DNA of 64,000 bases from Chimonanthus salicifolius (GCA_013350335.1 CM023534.1:3596001-3660000); one strand, 5' to 3'. Numbered from the stretch's first letter, positions 43,746 through 58,900 are shown. Notes: generated from the sequence alone by a model not told the origin. Numbers and translations are program-made.

Positions 43746-43793
43746 CCCCCCCCCCCCCCCCCCCTCCGGCCCGCCCGCCCGCCGGCCGCTCTT
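43746..43793 (-). promoter_or_regulatory. Poly-C/GC-rich tract (poly-G in mRNA sense) in the NUMOD3-gene leader or promoter
   Basis: About 18 C in a row, then CCC-spaced GC repeats on the plus strand. In the gene's sense strand this is GGCGGGCGGGCGGGCC followed by a long G-run, a strong G-quadruplex candidate. It is the only markedly GC-rich island in the window outside coding DNA. Confidence 0.6.
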
Positions 43794-43959
43794 CTGGAAA
43801 CTAGCTCGAGGTGCTTCGGCTTCGCAGATTAAAAAGAAAAGAGAAGACCGAGACGGAAATTCAAGTACAGATGCAGCTGATAACAAATGGGTTATATTTG
43901 ATCTGACAATAAGGAGATCCAGCTTTCGACCGCCTTTAGAAAACAAGCAATACAAATGG

Positions 43960-46948
43960 AGTTTCAGACCCCGAACACGAGAGAGAGATTTGTTTCTTTC
44001 TTCATCCTCTGGCTCTGCCGTTTTGTTTACAGAGTGTGATAATACAAAACGCCGACGACCTTTTAAGCGTGTCCGACGAAAAATTCACTCAATAGTTTAA
44101 TAAAATTATTTTTATTTTTAATATTTGAATTCAATTATTTATAATTTTTGTTTGATATATCTTTTTAAATTAAATATGATAAATTAAAATATTTAGATTT
44201 CAAACTTTAAAATTAAAGATTAATATATTTTAATAAGTTATATTTTTGACATGCCATGGAAAAAAATTATGATCTTCATGAAAATTCATCATATGCCATG
44301 CCATGCAAAATACTCAAATTAATAAATATTTGTCCATTTATAAAAAAAAGTTAAGGGTTTTTTATTTGTAAATTGAAGGAATATAGAAGAGAAATAGAGA
44401 TTTCAAAATAGTGTGTTTTTCCTGGTTGAAAAATTAGACATGTAGGACATGATTTTTTTTTTTTTTTTTTTGAATTTACGTGTAGGAAACTGTAGGGATA
44501 CCCAAGGTAAAATCTCATGGGTGAGTTCACTGCCCATAGGACACACTAAGGCTAGACCATGGAGGCTCGAACCCGCAACCTCCTGCTTCTTAAAGTAAGA
44601 GACAACTAGTTAAACTCCACTCACAAGTAAAAATAATGGTAGGATGAGATTTATAGGAGCAATGAACCCCACACATGAATATACAATTTTATTGGAAAAT
44701 CAATGTAGGAACATCTAATGTGTTAGAATGTTTGCTTAGACTTTGTTTACCCTAACATTGAAGAAACCATGTACTACTAAGTACAAAGTTTCAACCCAAT
44801 TAATCTTTGTAGTAACACTTGCAAATTAATTGTTAAGATTCTTATGTTCATAATTCATAATTCATATTTGTGGTCTAATTTGGATTCTGATTTGAAAACT
44901 ATACGAATAGTTGATTCAATGTGGACTCAGATCTAAAATTGCATCTGGACCTGCTTATTTTAAGTTGGACTCTCCTTAGACCTTTGGATTTCTAGATATC
45001 CATTTACAATATTAGATGGGCAAAAGGTTTATGTATACATAGTCTTGAAAAGAATTGAAATTTATTTTTGTTACACACTCTATAACTTAAGATTTATTTG
45101 GATTGTGGAGAAATAAGAGAGACGAACAATTTCTTTTTCAAGTAACCTATTTGTTATTTCTTAAATAGAAGAAATTCTATAAAAATCATATCATGTTACA
45201 TCATCATTTTTCTTATTTTTCATCAATATAGTAAAACTTTTGCTACTTTATAAATTAGAATTGCCAATCTTTCTAAAAACTCTCTAAATTTCAAAAGCAG
45301 CGGTCTCTTTCATTGATGTTATACTCAATGATAAAACTCTTTCATTGATGTTATACCCAATGATAAAACTAAGGGTGGAGAAAACCCAATGTAGAAGAGA
45401 AAATTATGATTACATTAGTATGTTGATGTGAGACGCCTAAATACCTTAGTTTAAAAAAAAAAGTCACTCCAAATCTCATCACCTATCATGTATGTCACGT
45501 GCAGCTCTGACCTTAGCTGATACGGCCATATATCAATGTATTGGTCAATATGTATTATATTAACAATATCTTATTGGTACAATCAGTCTATTTTTTTTAA
45601 CAATTTGCAAAAAAATTTTCAAAAAATTGTGAAAAAACAAAAAATAGTTTAAGATGAGAACCCATTTTCCATACATCATACAAGTTCTCCAATCAATGTA
45701 TTAAGATCTCAAACTTGAGACACATCAGCGCATGTAAGTTTATCATGTAACATAAAGGATTAAGCTTTTAATAATATAACTAATGTGAGTCATCTTAAGA
45801 ATAAATTTTTTACTTCGTACGTTTTCACTTCACTAAAATTCGAAGTCCGGCCCAACTCCATAAAATTATCCCATCATGGCCGCACGGACAACGAGTGTTG
45901 GTCATCTTAGGAATCGATGGGAGCTATAAATGGCTCTTGTATGCAATACTACCCACTAGCCATCCAATTGCAATATACAAGTGAGATATAGAGACCAATT
46001 AGATGTAATATCTCAAAGTTGTATAATTTTCGCTTCATGTTTTAGGTGGGAAGGTTTCATAGCTAGTGTAAGTGTCTTAACTTTTTCCATGATTGGAGTA
46101 GATCATTTAATTTATATACTTTTCTAATTAAAAAATGCCTCCAATTTTTAATAAAAATAAGATCTTAACATATTGTCTAATTTGTTTATTTAGTATATTA
46201 CGACTTGTATATAAATACTATCTAGTTGGTGCTCGATAGGCACATGCTTGATTTTATGGCAATAGACAGACATGAATAATTAAAAAAAAAAAAAAATTAA
46301 TAGAGATGATACATAAACAAGCCCAGAAAAGCGTTTCATGAGGCACTCATTATTATAAAATGTAATTTTTTTACAAAGAAATTTAAGATCTACATCTCTT
46401 CTCGTATTTAAAACTCTGGATGCATGATACAACTCCTTAACTAGTTTATTTAATAATTTTTTATTTTTAGATATTAATGTAAAAAAAGCATAGACATATC
46501 ATTCAAATTCGTCAAAAGTAATCATAAAATCTAATTTTTTTTTTTTAGTCAATACTTGCACAAATTTCCTCTATTTTAGATAATAGGAGGAAATTGGATC
46601 AAACCCTTCTAACTCATTAAATCTCATCTTAAAATCATTGAAAAGCATTGTTTTAGCTACTTTCTGAATGAATTTTCTTGTTTCTTTGGCAAGATCAAAA
46701 TTCATTTAATGATAAACTTAAATTGTCTAAAGAAATATTGGACATTGTCGTTGAAGACGAGAGATATTGCTAAGGGAATTTTTGTAAACTGTATCGTCAC
46801 AAACATCACAAAATCATTTAATGAACCACCCTCTTCATATATTTTTCATATCAATGATAAAGTGTGAACTTTACTGCACATGAATGAAAAAAAAAAAACC
46901 TCATTATCTTACAATCATAAAAAGCTTGACATAACCTGTAGAAATCCA
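43960..46948. other. Intergenic between the NUMOD3 gene and the SRF gene
   Basis: AT-rich with no gene found on either strand. Contains a SINE at 44456-44638. A short tandem repeat at about 45308-45370 is built on CTCTTTCATTGATGTTATA. The SRF 3' UTR lies in an undefined part next to 46948. Confidence 0.5.
44456..44638 (-). mobile_element. tRNA-derived SINE
   Basis: The minus strand has box A-like GGAGTTTAACTAGTTG and box B GCGGGTTCGAGCC, then a body and a long A-run (T-run at 44452-44471). GTAGGACATGATTT at the left and GTAGGATGAGATTT at the right (44639-44652) are a probable diverged target duplication. The body differs from the 41539 copy, so this may be a second family. Confidence 0.7.
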
Positions 46949-49900
46949 TTAATATATGTTCTCCTGAAAATCGGGATTGTCAGTTCTACGCCCATGCTCC
47001 TCTCCAGTTGTTCTCTTGCTAATTGCCCGCTGCACCAATCGTACAAGTGCCTGGACCACTTCCGACATCGGTGGACGGAATTCCGGCTCCGGCTGTTCAA
47101 GATACCAAGATTAACAAATATTGGAAAATTCAATTAATCTAAAATGGGTATTGGCAAAGAGCCAAACAAAGCAAACCTGGAATGTTCCATGTATGTTTTA
47201 TAGTTGCACAGTGAACACTAAATAATTGTTTAACAAGCTCATGTGATGACGGGAGCATAGACATACATTTTATTTCATCATAGAAAGGTTCTAAATGTTT
47301 TCAGTGCATTAAATGTAAATGAGTCCTGATAGAAACAGAAAATGCCAAAATCATTGAAAGGTTGACCAATATGCTGTGGGCCATGCAGTTTAAACATTAA
47401 ATCTGTAATTTACATCTTTGATGAAATAATAACTTTTTTTTTACATGGGTATGTGTAAACATCCCAATCCACAAACTGATTAAGTCAATGGAGAGTAACA
47501 TCATGGGGAGTGGCCTAGAGGGATTGAGCATGAATCAACTCAAGATCTTGCTTCATGAGATGAGCGTCTTAACCGTCAGGCCAACCCCCTCGCTTCATGA
47601 TGAATAATAACTTGTGATGCAATGTGTGTACGATACGTGGGGTGGGTGGGGCCGTGCAGATAAAATTACATCTTTGAGGAATAGTAAATTGTGATGCAGT
47701 GTGAGAGAGAGAGATATCTTTTCAAATTTCCCAGGAAGGGTAAATTTTGTATATTCCTGCATCAGATAATTACCTGAACACACAGGGCAACCACATCGGC
47801 AAATCTTGACAGTGATTTAGGAGGATAGAGTCCCCTGAGTCCTGGATCAACCATCTTAGCCAACGCATCGATGTCATGGAGCTGAGGTGTTGCCCATCGA
47901 ACTAATGATTGTTCAGATCTTGGTCTTGAGCTGCCATGAGCATTACTACAACAGTCAAGGTACCAGAGAAAAGAAAGCATCTATATTGATATTTTATTAA
48001 CTGAAAGAACTGTAACAATATGAATTAAATCAATGAATTTGCCATTTTTAATTAATGATTGATTACCACAGGACCTGAACCAAGAATCACAAGATCACAT
48101 CTTAAATGCAACAATTTAGTAAAATAGTTTCCAAGAATAGTACCAACAAGCAAACAGAATGGGCAAACCATGAAGTTGATGGATCACTAACTCGCAGTGA
48201 CAGTAAAACAGACACACTCCGTTCAGAAGCATGCACATCAACTGCGTCCGTTAGAGTTTTATCTGCGAAAAATTTCCCTCTTCTTTTTTAACATGAGCAG
48301 GCCAACCTGATGAATGGAATGATGGTACAAAGACAATGAAGCCTGGCCAATGAAGGGCATAGATCTCACACCACTGTCACATTTTTTAGAGGGTACCCAT
48401 AATGAAGATCCCATAAATAACGCAAGCATTCAATCATCATCCAGGTGGGTCAACAGTCCTTAGTACACAAAAAGGCATGCTTGAATTCAAATAGGTGAAT
48501 TGGTTATGCCATATTTAGCAGTATTAGTGGTGCTTGTGGGCTTAATACCCCCCTCGACTGATTACATCTACGTTGCACAGATTTTTCAAATATGTGATGC
48601 ACCAATGTTGAACTATTTATGGTATTCATGGACTCTTCAAGTACTTATTAACATTATTTTCCACGTGACAAAAATATTAATAAACCTTTTCTCCACTTAA
48701 AACATAATCAAAATATTGATATGTCAGTCACCTTATTGTTTAGACTTTAGAGAGTATATTATTTTCTATTAGCATTATTTACATACATTTTACTCAACTA
48801 AAGTAAATCTAATATAGTTTGATTCAAATATGCTGCCAAGTCCCCAAGTCAGTTTTTTCTTTTTTCCTTTTTTTCTTTTTGTCAAGTCAGACACCTTGTA
48901 CCTGTGTCAGACTCCAACACTCACACTAGAGATTACATTGAAAGCCAGATAAATGATGAATGGAACTAAAGAGAGTAGAAAAGCAATTGTAAGAATCAGA
49001 ACTTAAAATTCACTTATCAAGTCAAATAGAAGTTGTTAGCAGGATATAAAATACATAGCAACTCAATCATAGAATAATGAGCTTGGTCTTTTAATATATA
49101 TCTCATATACTTGTAGTGTCATGTAATACTTTTATTTAGTGATAGAAGTTCCATTCCCAATATGTAATCATATTTCTCTTCCAAAAAAAAAAAATTGTTT
49201 ATCATATTGTAATGAAGTTCTTCCATGAAGAAAAAAGTAAAATTTACATAAAATCAAATTTATCTTTCTTTTCTTTTCCTTTACCCTCTCTTTTCTTTTA
49301 ATTAGTGATATATTGGGGTTGGGGGAGTTGGGAACCAGAAGATTTGAGTACTGATTCAAATTTGTAATGTCTAAACACCTCTAAGGTTTTATTGCTTGAT
49401 GAAATTTCCCTATACCATATAATTTCAGCGTACCTGTCAAATGGCTTCCGACCAGTCAGAAGCTCCAACATGACCACTCCAAAACTGTACACGTCACTCT
49501 TAAGAGTATACTGTCCAGACATGGCTACCTCTGGGGCACTGTACCCAGAACCTGTGTTGTGATCAGAGTCCTGCAGCAATTGTCAAAGGGTAGTACAGCT
49601 GGGTGAGTTTCTTCAAGTAAATACTCCATTCAACTTCAGATCCTTAAAGAAAAACAGGCTAGTAAACAAATGCCAAGATGTTCTCAATAGCAAAGAACTC
49701 AATAAATTTCTCATCATCTGCGTCCAAACTACACGATTTCTCATCATCTGCGCCCAAACTACATGATAGCAGTTGGGCCTCTAATGCACATTGTTCACCT
49801 GACTAGGTATATGATAAAGAAAGCACATAATAAATTGTAAAATGACAAAGGATACAATATTTACGGTACAGAATGAAAAATTAAAATATGGAAAACTAAA

Positions 49901-52900
49901 ATGAAATGGATGAGAAAAATGGTTTTGATGGTAATGCCGATCTCCCTTGAATGAATCAGTGTAAGCATTATATTGCCTTGGTGAATTTAGTTCCTCATTA
50001 GGGAGAGGTACACCAGTAGTTCACTTTAGCCCCCCTTTTATTTCCATTGATGGCCCTAGAATAGGTTGAACTGCTTAAATTTGATAGTGATATAGTACAG
50101 CACCAGCAATAAAGTTAGATATTTATGTGCAACCCCGCAAAGCCATGGAGAATCTGATTTGTACATGGCAAGTAGGATAGGGGGAGAGAGAGAATATCTA
50201 TTGAGGGGTTCAGGTTGATTTGTGTAATGACTTTTGGAAGAATAATTCCCTGTAGCTGGGATAGATCTGTACTAAACTTCCAGTATTTTATGCGAAAAAC
50301 AAAAAAACAGGCATTTGAAGCTACCATAGCAGTTAAAGGCACACATTGGTTGCACCTCAGCCGGTTCCTAGAATCTAGACCCATGTTGCACCTCCCCTCA
50401 CTCTAAGACAAGACTCATAGTTCTTTTAGAATCTTTTCTATAATAAGCACATTGCTTGAGTTGTTTGTAATAGCTAATAAATGTTACGGTTAACGTGAAG
50501 TAATTGCTAGTAATATTTGATTAAAACTCTAATTATTAGATAATATACTTGTGCATGTATGTAGATAAATAAATATGCTTAGAAGCTCAACTGCCAACAT
50601 ATATGGTGCTGTGGATTAGTATAGAGTTATGTAAATATTGATGAAATAAGGACACAAATACATGAATCTACATATATATTTTGGAAGTATCTAATTAAGT
50701 CCGCCTAGAAGAATTGAGCTTGCAGCTAGACACACTTCATATTTTAGGCTCCAGGACCCTTTGGCTTGCTTACACCCTGCACCTTGACTACTATGTTAGC
50801 TGCATAAAATGGCAAAAAAGTGCCCCATTTCATAAGTTGGCTCTCTCTGGGATGTAAGAATATGTTATTCACTTCAAGTTGGTCAGTCATTTAAACTAGT
50901 AGAGCTTAAAAGGAAACAAAGGAGGCAGTTTGAACACCATCTTAGTTGAGTGAAAAAAAAAAAAAAGGCCCACCAAAATATTAGGACAGCTGTTTCCAAG
51001 ATTGAAAGGGTATTTAATTGATAGTAAAGTGAAATCAAATAAGGTACTGGTTGAGTTTAGATGGAAACAATTTTTTTCAGTGGTAGAAATTATGTTCTAA
51101 GTTTGCAGTAGAAACTTGGGTTCCAGGAGTTACCTGATGTTCTGCATTCGGAATAAAGCTAGCCAATCCACAATCAGAAAGGTGAGGGTTTAGGTCGGCA
51201 TCTAGTAAAATATTGGCCGACTTAGAATTCTTGTGAATAACGGATGGTGAACATACTTCATGCAAATACCTGGTATAAGCCCCATACAAATGTTACAACC
51301 AATTCTAGTATAGAAACAGAAACAAAATTCCTTAAAAAAAAACTGATGAAATTGTCAGTCAGTTTGATTTATAGGATAGGCAAAATTCTGAACTGATTTT
51401 ATTTGTTTTCAGAAAATACTATTTTGACTCAATATTGCCAGCCATTGTCAAAATTTCTTCACTATCATCATCACAAAAATTGTAATGATGAAAATCGAGA
51501 TGGTTGTTTCATTGCAAAATGCTTCAAGGACTGAAGCCATTGTCAAAATTTCTTCATTACCATTATCACATAAATTGTAATGATGAAAATCGAGATGGTT
51601 GTTTCATTGCAAAATGCTTCAAGGACTGAATCCTATTCATCAATGCACAATTAACATCTTTATGTGCTTAAATGAAGAAAGAAAAGAATTTGTTTTACCA
51701 TTTACAAAAGAAAAAGAAGGTGTCTATTTTTACCAATTAAGTGAAGAACACATTTGTTTTACCATTCACAAAATAATAATAAAAAAAAAAAAGTATTTTC
51801 AAATATTACCTCAAGATGACAGGTATCTAGTGATAGCCATGTATAAGCTTGAGTTTTTCTAAATCTCATATTCTATTTTCTACTGAAATTAATCTAAAAC
51901 CATTTTCTAGAAGCAAGTAGAAAGGTTATTCAAGAATTGAGAAAAATTGCAACCTCCCAAGATGTAGCTGATTCACAATTCCCTACCAAAAACAATTAAT
52001 ACAACAGTTAATTTATCCAAATCTAACTTACTCTAGTGCCCGTGCAGTACCAAGAGCAATTTTGACACGTGTGTTCCAAGTCAATGGCCTACTATATTCA
52101 TCTGAGAGATGGAGAAAATCATAAAGCGAGCCATTCTTAAGAAACTCATAAACCAGCAGGTACTGTCCATGTTCACAACAGTAACCAACCAGGTCAGTCA
52201 CATTTGGGTGGTGCAGCTGGGAGATGTTTGACACCGCCTCCAAGAAATCTTCTGACGTTTGATTAGGTAAAGCAGATGAATTTATTTTCTTCACAGCCAG
52301 GACCTGTACAGCATGAGAAGGTTACTACAGGTTATAATAGATATACTAACAATATGATGATCTGGAAAATCAAGACAATAAGACAAGTTTTTTTTTTGGT
52401 CTCATATATCAAGAACAGTCTATTCCATCAACCATAAGCCTACAACTGTTAATAATCACCAAAGCAAACATCAGGCATGAACAAGCAAGATGTCAGCAGT
52501 AAATATGAGCGGACATGTACCAGACATACATGTAGGAACTGGAAACTGAAACATCAACCTCAATGGACAGCAACATACAGTGGACGAGTGAAGATGGATA
52601 CAGTTACACCTCTGATACCTAATCCCCAGTCGGTCTTTTGATGATTCTCATTCTTCTTTTTTGAATTGAAAGATGACCCAAAAATGCAACCTTTTATGGT
52701 TGTACAGCCAGCAATTACAATTGTCACTCTCATCTTTGAGGGCCTATAGCAGGAAAGCTAGAAGATAAAGCATATATATGTCAAAAGCGGGTGCAAATCT
52801 TTGGACCAAATGCTAACACAACTCTTGAACCTTCATGGTTACAAGAAGATCACCTACCAATCGGAGCAGCAGAATTGATAAGAAGGCTTTGGAATTATGG

Positions 52901-55900
52901 TTGGCAAATGAACGCAAGAGGTTAGTAGTTGAGGGAGACTCAGTCAATGATATTGGGTTAAAGGAAGGAAGAAACCACCCCGCAGATTGATTTCTGAGGG
53001 TGGGGATATCTGGAACTTGTGCACTAAAAGGGAGGTAGTGTTCACGCACATTAAACACAGAACAAATCGGATAGTGTCTAAGTTGCAGAAGTACAGGTGC
53101 AAGTGTTGGAGTTTGACCGGGGTGAGAGGTGTTGGACTCTGTAATCATGATAAAATAGGACACAAGACCATATTTAAAAAAAAAAAATCTACATTTATTT
53201 TAAATGAAAATAAGGTGCGAAAGTGACACTGATAGAAAACAATGTATTAGTTTACCCCAAACATTTACGTGACAAACAAATTGATGCTTTAACTAGGTTT
53301 TAAAATGGGGGAGGCATTGTAATATTTTAGTGATTTTGAAAAACAATGTTAAAAAGCACTAAAAGAGTCCATGAAGAACGCATGCAACTGTCCAAGTGTC
53401 TGACACGAATTTGAGTATTCTACAAGTCTCCAATATTGGTACGTAACACATCTTGATGTGTCCCTGCAACATAGGGCAATGTACTTTTGGCTAAAGATAC
53501 AGTGGATAGAGATGAAGCTTTTGTTGGTTTTTTTTTTGTAATTTTATGTTATTTTGTTTCCTTTGTACAGTTTGTAGTTAGTCTAGTTCTCATATATTGA
53601 CCTTTGTTTTCTTTTGTTTCTTTTTTCACTTTTGTTGTACTTTTCCTCTTTTATCATTAATATTTGTCTCTATTTCAAGAAAAAAGAATATTGGAAGCAT
53701 AAAGAACTAGCTACATAAGAAGGTGAAAACAATTGGGTTCTCAAAATGTGGAAGTAAGTTTGAGAGAGAGATACTTTTGAGAGAGAGACTACTTTTCAAT
53801 TCAGAACTAACATGCAGTTTATAATGCAATTAATCAAAATGGCATACTTGGGGGAGGGGGAGGGGGTGGGGAAGTACGTACAGAAGACAACAACAAAAAC
53901 AACAATCAATACACTATATTCATTAAGAGATCTGGATTGCATACACCTGGCAAAAATGGAGATTGTGCTTCAGCTGTTTCATAACTAATGTCTTTAGAGC
54001 CTCAGCAAAAGATGAACAGGGAAGTGAAAGGCACCTCCAATTGGGTACTTTTTCATAAATTTGCAGTTTGGAATAAACACCGACGTGATGATGCAATTCA
54101 ACAATTTGTGTCTACTGACAATGAACATGACCTAACACAATAAGAAAGCATACCTTTCCATCATCAAATTGTGCCCTATAAACACGTCCAATAGACCCTT
54201 CACCAATGAGGTTTTCTACACTGAAACTGCCAGTGGCAATTTGCAGGTCTGCTATGGAATAAACTTTAGCACTGATTTTTGCTGTATTAATTCTCTGAAC
54301 AACAGGTTTGTTTGAAAGTTCATCTCCATCAAATGATTTATGCTGATCCATTGGCGGAGGTTTCAGAGTAAATGATGCAGAGGATTGCAATGTCTTTGTG
54401 TTGATAGACAAAGAAGTTTGGATAGACTTCATTTCTGAAAATTAGAGGATGCAAATAGTAAGCAGATCATGAAATTTAATATTTAGAAGTGAATCAAAAC
54501 TGCATAACAGAATAAAATAGGGATTTGATAGATCAAGAGCATGTACAATGAGACGAAACTGCGTAATCATCACTTAAGTAGTACGAATAAGAAAAGCCCA
54601 ATACATTCAGTTATTGTGTGGCCTATATGTTCTATGAGAGAATGTTTTTATAAGTTACTTCACATAGCACTTGCATCACATATAAGAAATTCTACAAAAA
54701 AATTACTTAACGTGTTGGAAGGGGGAACAATAGAAAGTTCTAGTTCCAATACATAAGCTCATTGATGAAGATCCCTTTTTATCAGTAAAAAGGTTTGGTT
54801 AATAAAGACGTAAATAACTTCAAATATTCAGTTATTGTTTTCTAAGATGACTAAAAATATTACAACGCCTTTCCCTTCTTAAAACCTAGTTAAAATATCA
54901 ATCCCCTCAAATACATTTGTGCAATTCACTCCTCGATTATCAAGATGATCCAATATCAAATTTCATCAAAACTGAAAACCAGACAACATTTACCAGGATA
55001 CTTATGTGTAAAAGCTGTATCAGACAAGTAATTACTACCCAATTCCTCAAGACACATTGAGCAAGAATGCCCAACAGAGATATTCCAGACAAGGAAGATC
55101 ACCTCCATCCCCAAACTTCGTATGGAACACAGTATTAACTCTAGGCACACTAGATTCAAAATTTATGGCGAAAACAACCAACTAGGTCCAGGCCCAACTT
55201 CTTACCATCGTTGGAATGATATTCTAAAATGGTTATATCTATGCATTCTACCAACATCATGTGCCCATATAACACATGCCTCATGTAACACAATCTAAAT
55301 ACTGAGCGTGAACATTGTATCAAGTATATTAAAACACAGAACTGAATACCTTTAACTTCATTCGAAGTAAGAGGAAGAGTGAAAGGTCTCTCAAGGTTAT
55401 GCTTTTCCTCATTCAAGTATCTTCTGGGCTTCCTCCTCTTTAACAGAAAGAATGCTACAATTGCTCCAACAACTAATAATGATATTATAATTCCAGCAAT
55501 TCCACCACCACCTATACCAGATTTCTTCCCACCATTGTTATCAGAAGGGCTGTTACTGCCACCAGATCTTTGACCAGGACTGGTTCGTCTATTAACTGGT
55601 GGGGGTGTGTATGGCGGTGGAGGAGGTGCAGGACCTGAGGACCAAGAGTTGCCATCTGTCCTGTAAAAATGAAATCAGAAAGCCTATCACAACATAATAA
55701 AATCAATATCACATCCCTCTAGAAAAAAAGAAATTTTTCTGTAAAATGCTTACTGAAGATTCTTCATGTTTTTCAATTGAGAAGGAATCCAGCCACTAAA
55801 GCGGTTATTTGCAACATTTCTGCAGCAAAACAGATAGCTGTTAGCATATCAAACCAAACAGATGAAATATACAGGACAAAATAAGTAAACTTTCCCAAAA

Positions 55901-58900
55901 TAGAATATACTCACAAATTATCAAGGGGCAGATTGACAAGCACATTAATGGAACCTGAAAATTGGTTGTTTTGTAAATACCTGCAAATGGCAAATGAGAA
56001 GTTACTTTGAAGATGGCATCTTTGTATTTATAGCACTGAAGAATAACCCATTTTACTTACAGTGATGCCATACTAGAAAGGGAGCTAAAACTCTGAGGAA
56101 GATTATCAGTAAAAGCATTGGAGGAGAGATCCCTGCATCGAAGAGAGTAGCTTCTAAGATTGTGAACCCTAGTAAAATTGACTAAAGAGAGGAAATACAT
56201 TTTCTTTTGGAGAAAGTATTATAACATATAAATGAAAATGGCACAAAGCAAAATGGACCAGGGCAAAATATGCTGCAACCACCCTCCTCTCCCCCCAACC
56301 CTCCCCACCCCCACCCTTACCCTTTCCTCTTTGGCTCTTCCCCTTTCTTCTCCCAAGCCACACATATACACGCACACACACTCTCAATCCACTCATTTTG
56401 TAAATTGGATTCCTGCCAAATTTGACCACATTCAAAGATAATGTCACAACTGAAATGAATCCCCACACAAATTGGATTTAATATTCACTTAGAGTGATCC
56501 AGACTATGAGCCCTTGGAAACATGGATTCAACCAATCGAGGTGATTTGACAAGTAACATTTTCAAGCAAAAGACCTTTTCAACCAACCCATCCAAGAGGA
56601 TCCCTTAAAAAGCTCACATTACTAGTCTAACAGTGGGGTTAAACACAACCATAATTCATACCTACCAACTAGTTTAGCCAAAAAACCTACAATGTGGCCC
56701 AGATAGTGACCACTTTCTACGAACGAGGGACACTGGAAAACACTATTGTGGTAGCCAAAAGGGCAGATTTGCCTGCTACATTACAATACCTTGTTCCTTG
56801 TAGAGGAGCTCATATCCAACGCAAAAAAATACAAAAATACCAAAGCCATCCAAAACCAAAAAGTAATCTGCAAAAGCCATGCATTCTTTTATGACACTCA
56901 TGAAATGGTATTCCATGAATTCCCTTCAATGTTTTTTTTTTAAAAGAAGACAAAATTTATTGATAGTAAAACTAATGCAGAGACATAGGCCTAGGGAGAA
57001 ATTGGGTCAAAGACTTGATTCAAAACATATGACTAAAGAGAGATACAAAGAAGAATACAAACCGCATAAAATAAGAAAGAAAATATCTAAGACAATGCAG
57101 CCCAGCTTCCAACACTCCTACAGGATTCAGTAACCAAGACCCACTGAATGATATTTGATATGATTATACACAGGACAATTTCCATAGGCAGAATTTAATC
57201 TTCGAAAATCCTCATGTTCCCACTCCCTTCATAATGAGCTAACCACAAAAGGCTTCTATCTAGAACTGCACAAGAATGGAATCCTCAAAAATGGAGATGC
57301 TTCCCTTACGACCAATACTTAGATTTTAGTTGATTGTTTAGAACCGACTAACCTCAACCCACACACACAAGGTGATGATCCTTTGCACCCCACCTCAAGT
57401 CGTAAACTCCATGGTCCACCTATGTGGGGCCAATCATATAAAAGACTTATACCCCTTTCATGATGCTTTCCTTATGACAAATGCTTACATTTCAATTGAT
57501 TGCTTATAACCTAACAAACCTCAACATACAAACTTAAGGTGATGATCCGCACACCCCACCTTAAGTTGTACCCTTCATAAGCCCACCTGTGTGGGGCCCA
57601 ACATATAAATGACTACAGTCCATTGTCATCGTGAATTCATGAAGTGCTTCCAATAGCTGCAGGAGTCCTCTAGCTGCACCATTTTCATTAAAGACATCTT
57701 CTTTGTTGGTTTCTATTTTGAAAGAACCTTATTTTTCAGATTTCATCAAAAGATACAAGCATCAAAACATGAAACAAAATTGAATCTTGTGCCCTGAAGC
57801 TAACGGGTACTTTTGTTTTAGAAAACTAACGTCTCCAAATGAAAGATGTGCCACTGAGCTCTTTCCATACTAAAGATTCTCACCAGAAAAGGATACCAGA
57901 TTTCTCCACAAAGACCTTATCACCACTGATTAAACATTACTCCAGATGAAGATGCCAAACCATGATATAGGGCAATAACTTTTTATCAAATCATTTGTAG
58001 AATCATACAATTAGAAGATGCTTCTCTGATTCCTTATGACCTTCACAGAAAATACACAAACTTTGGAAATAGAAGAGGATAACTGCTCTAAGCTCCATGT
58101 TATCCACAGAATTTTGCCAGCTAGCTGCAGACTAAAAAAATCTTCAAGCCCAGGGAAGCAATATCCCTCCAAACAACAAAGCTTGAACCAGATTGTGGAT
58201 TCCCAATTGTTTAAGCTTCAAGAAAAGCTAAAGCCATAAAAAATTTACTAGCAAGAGATAAGAACAAGTGACAGAACAACTATAGGATGGCACAAATTGC
58301 ATGAGAGAAGAAAAGTAAGGATTGTCTCACATTGTTTCCAGATTTGAAAGCTGCCCGAACATGTCATTCAACTGACCATTAAGCCGATTATGAGACACAT
58401 TTCTACATTCAACAGTTACCCCACTGTTCAGTTCTCAGATTAAAGCATGTTTCTAAATAAACACAAAGTTTTCGGACTTACAAATATGTAAGAGAAGGCA
58501 TTTGAGAAATTGAATAAGGGATGCTTCCATCAAATTGATTTCCAGCAAGATTTCTGCAGGAAAAATATCAGTCACTAAAGAATATTGAAATAATAAGTAA
58601 TATGTGCATCTTTGTAACTTACAGTTGCTCAACATTTGGGGGTAGTTGGTAAGGTATTTGGTTTGCAAGATTATTATTGCTCAAATCCCTGCATATATTT
58701 CAACAAACAACCACCTAAGTAAATCTAAAATGGAAATGATAATGTTATCAATTTCATCAGATAGTAAACTCACATTTTCTTAAGTGAAGTTAGGCTCGTC
58801 AACTGATAGCCCGTATATCCAGAAAGTCCAAGGCCCGATAATTTCCTGATTGAATTCAATAATGAAACACAAGCATGAATTAGACAATTCATCATTAGTA

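Noticed and set aside
57700..58240. LINE reverse-transcriptase relic in the large SRF intron
   Set aside because: Only a short vague resemblance (SSFVVWRDI) with frameshifts; not enough to annotate as an element.
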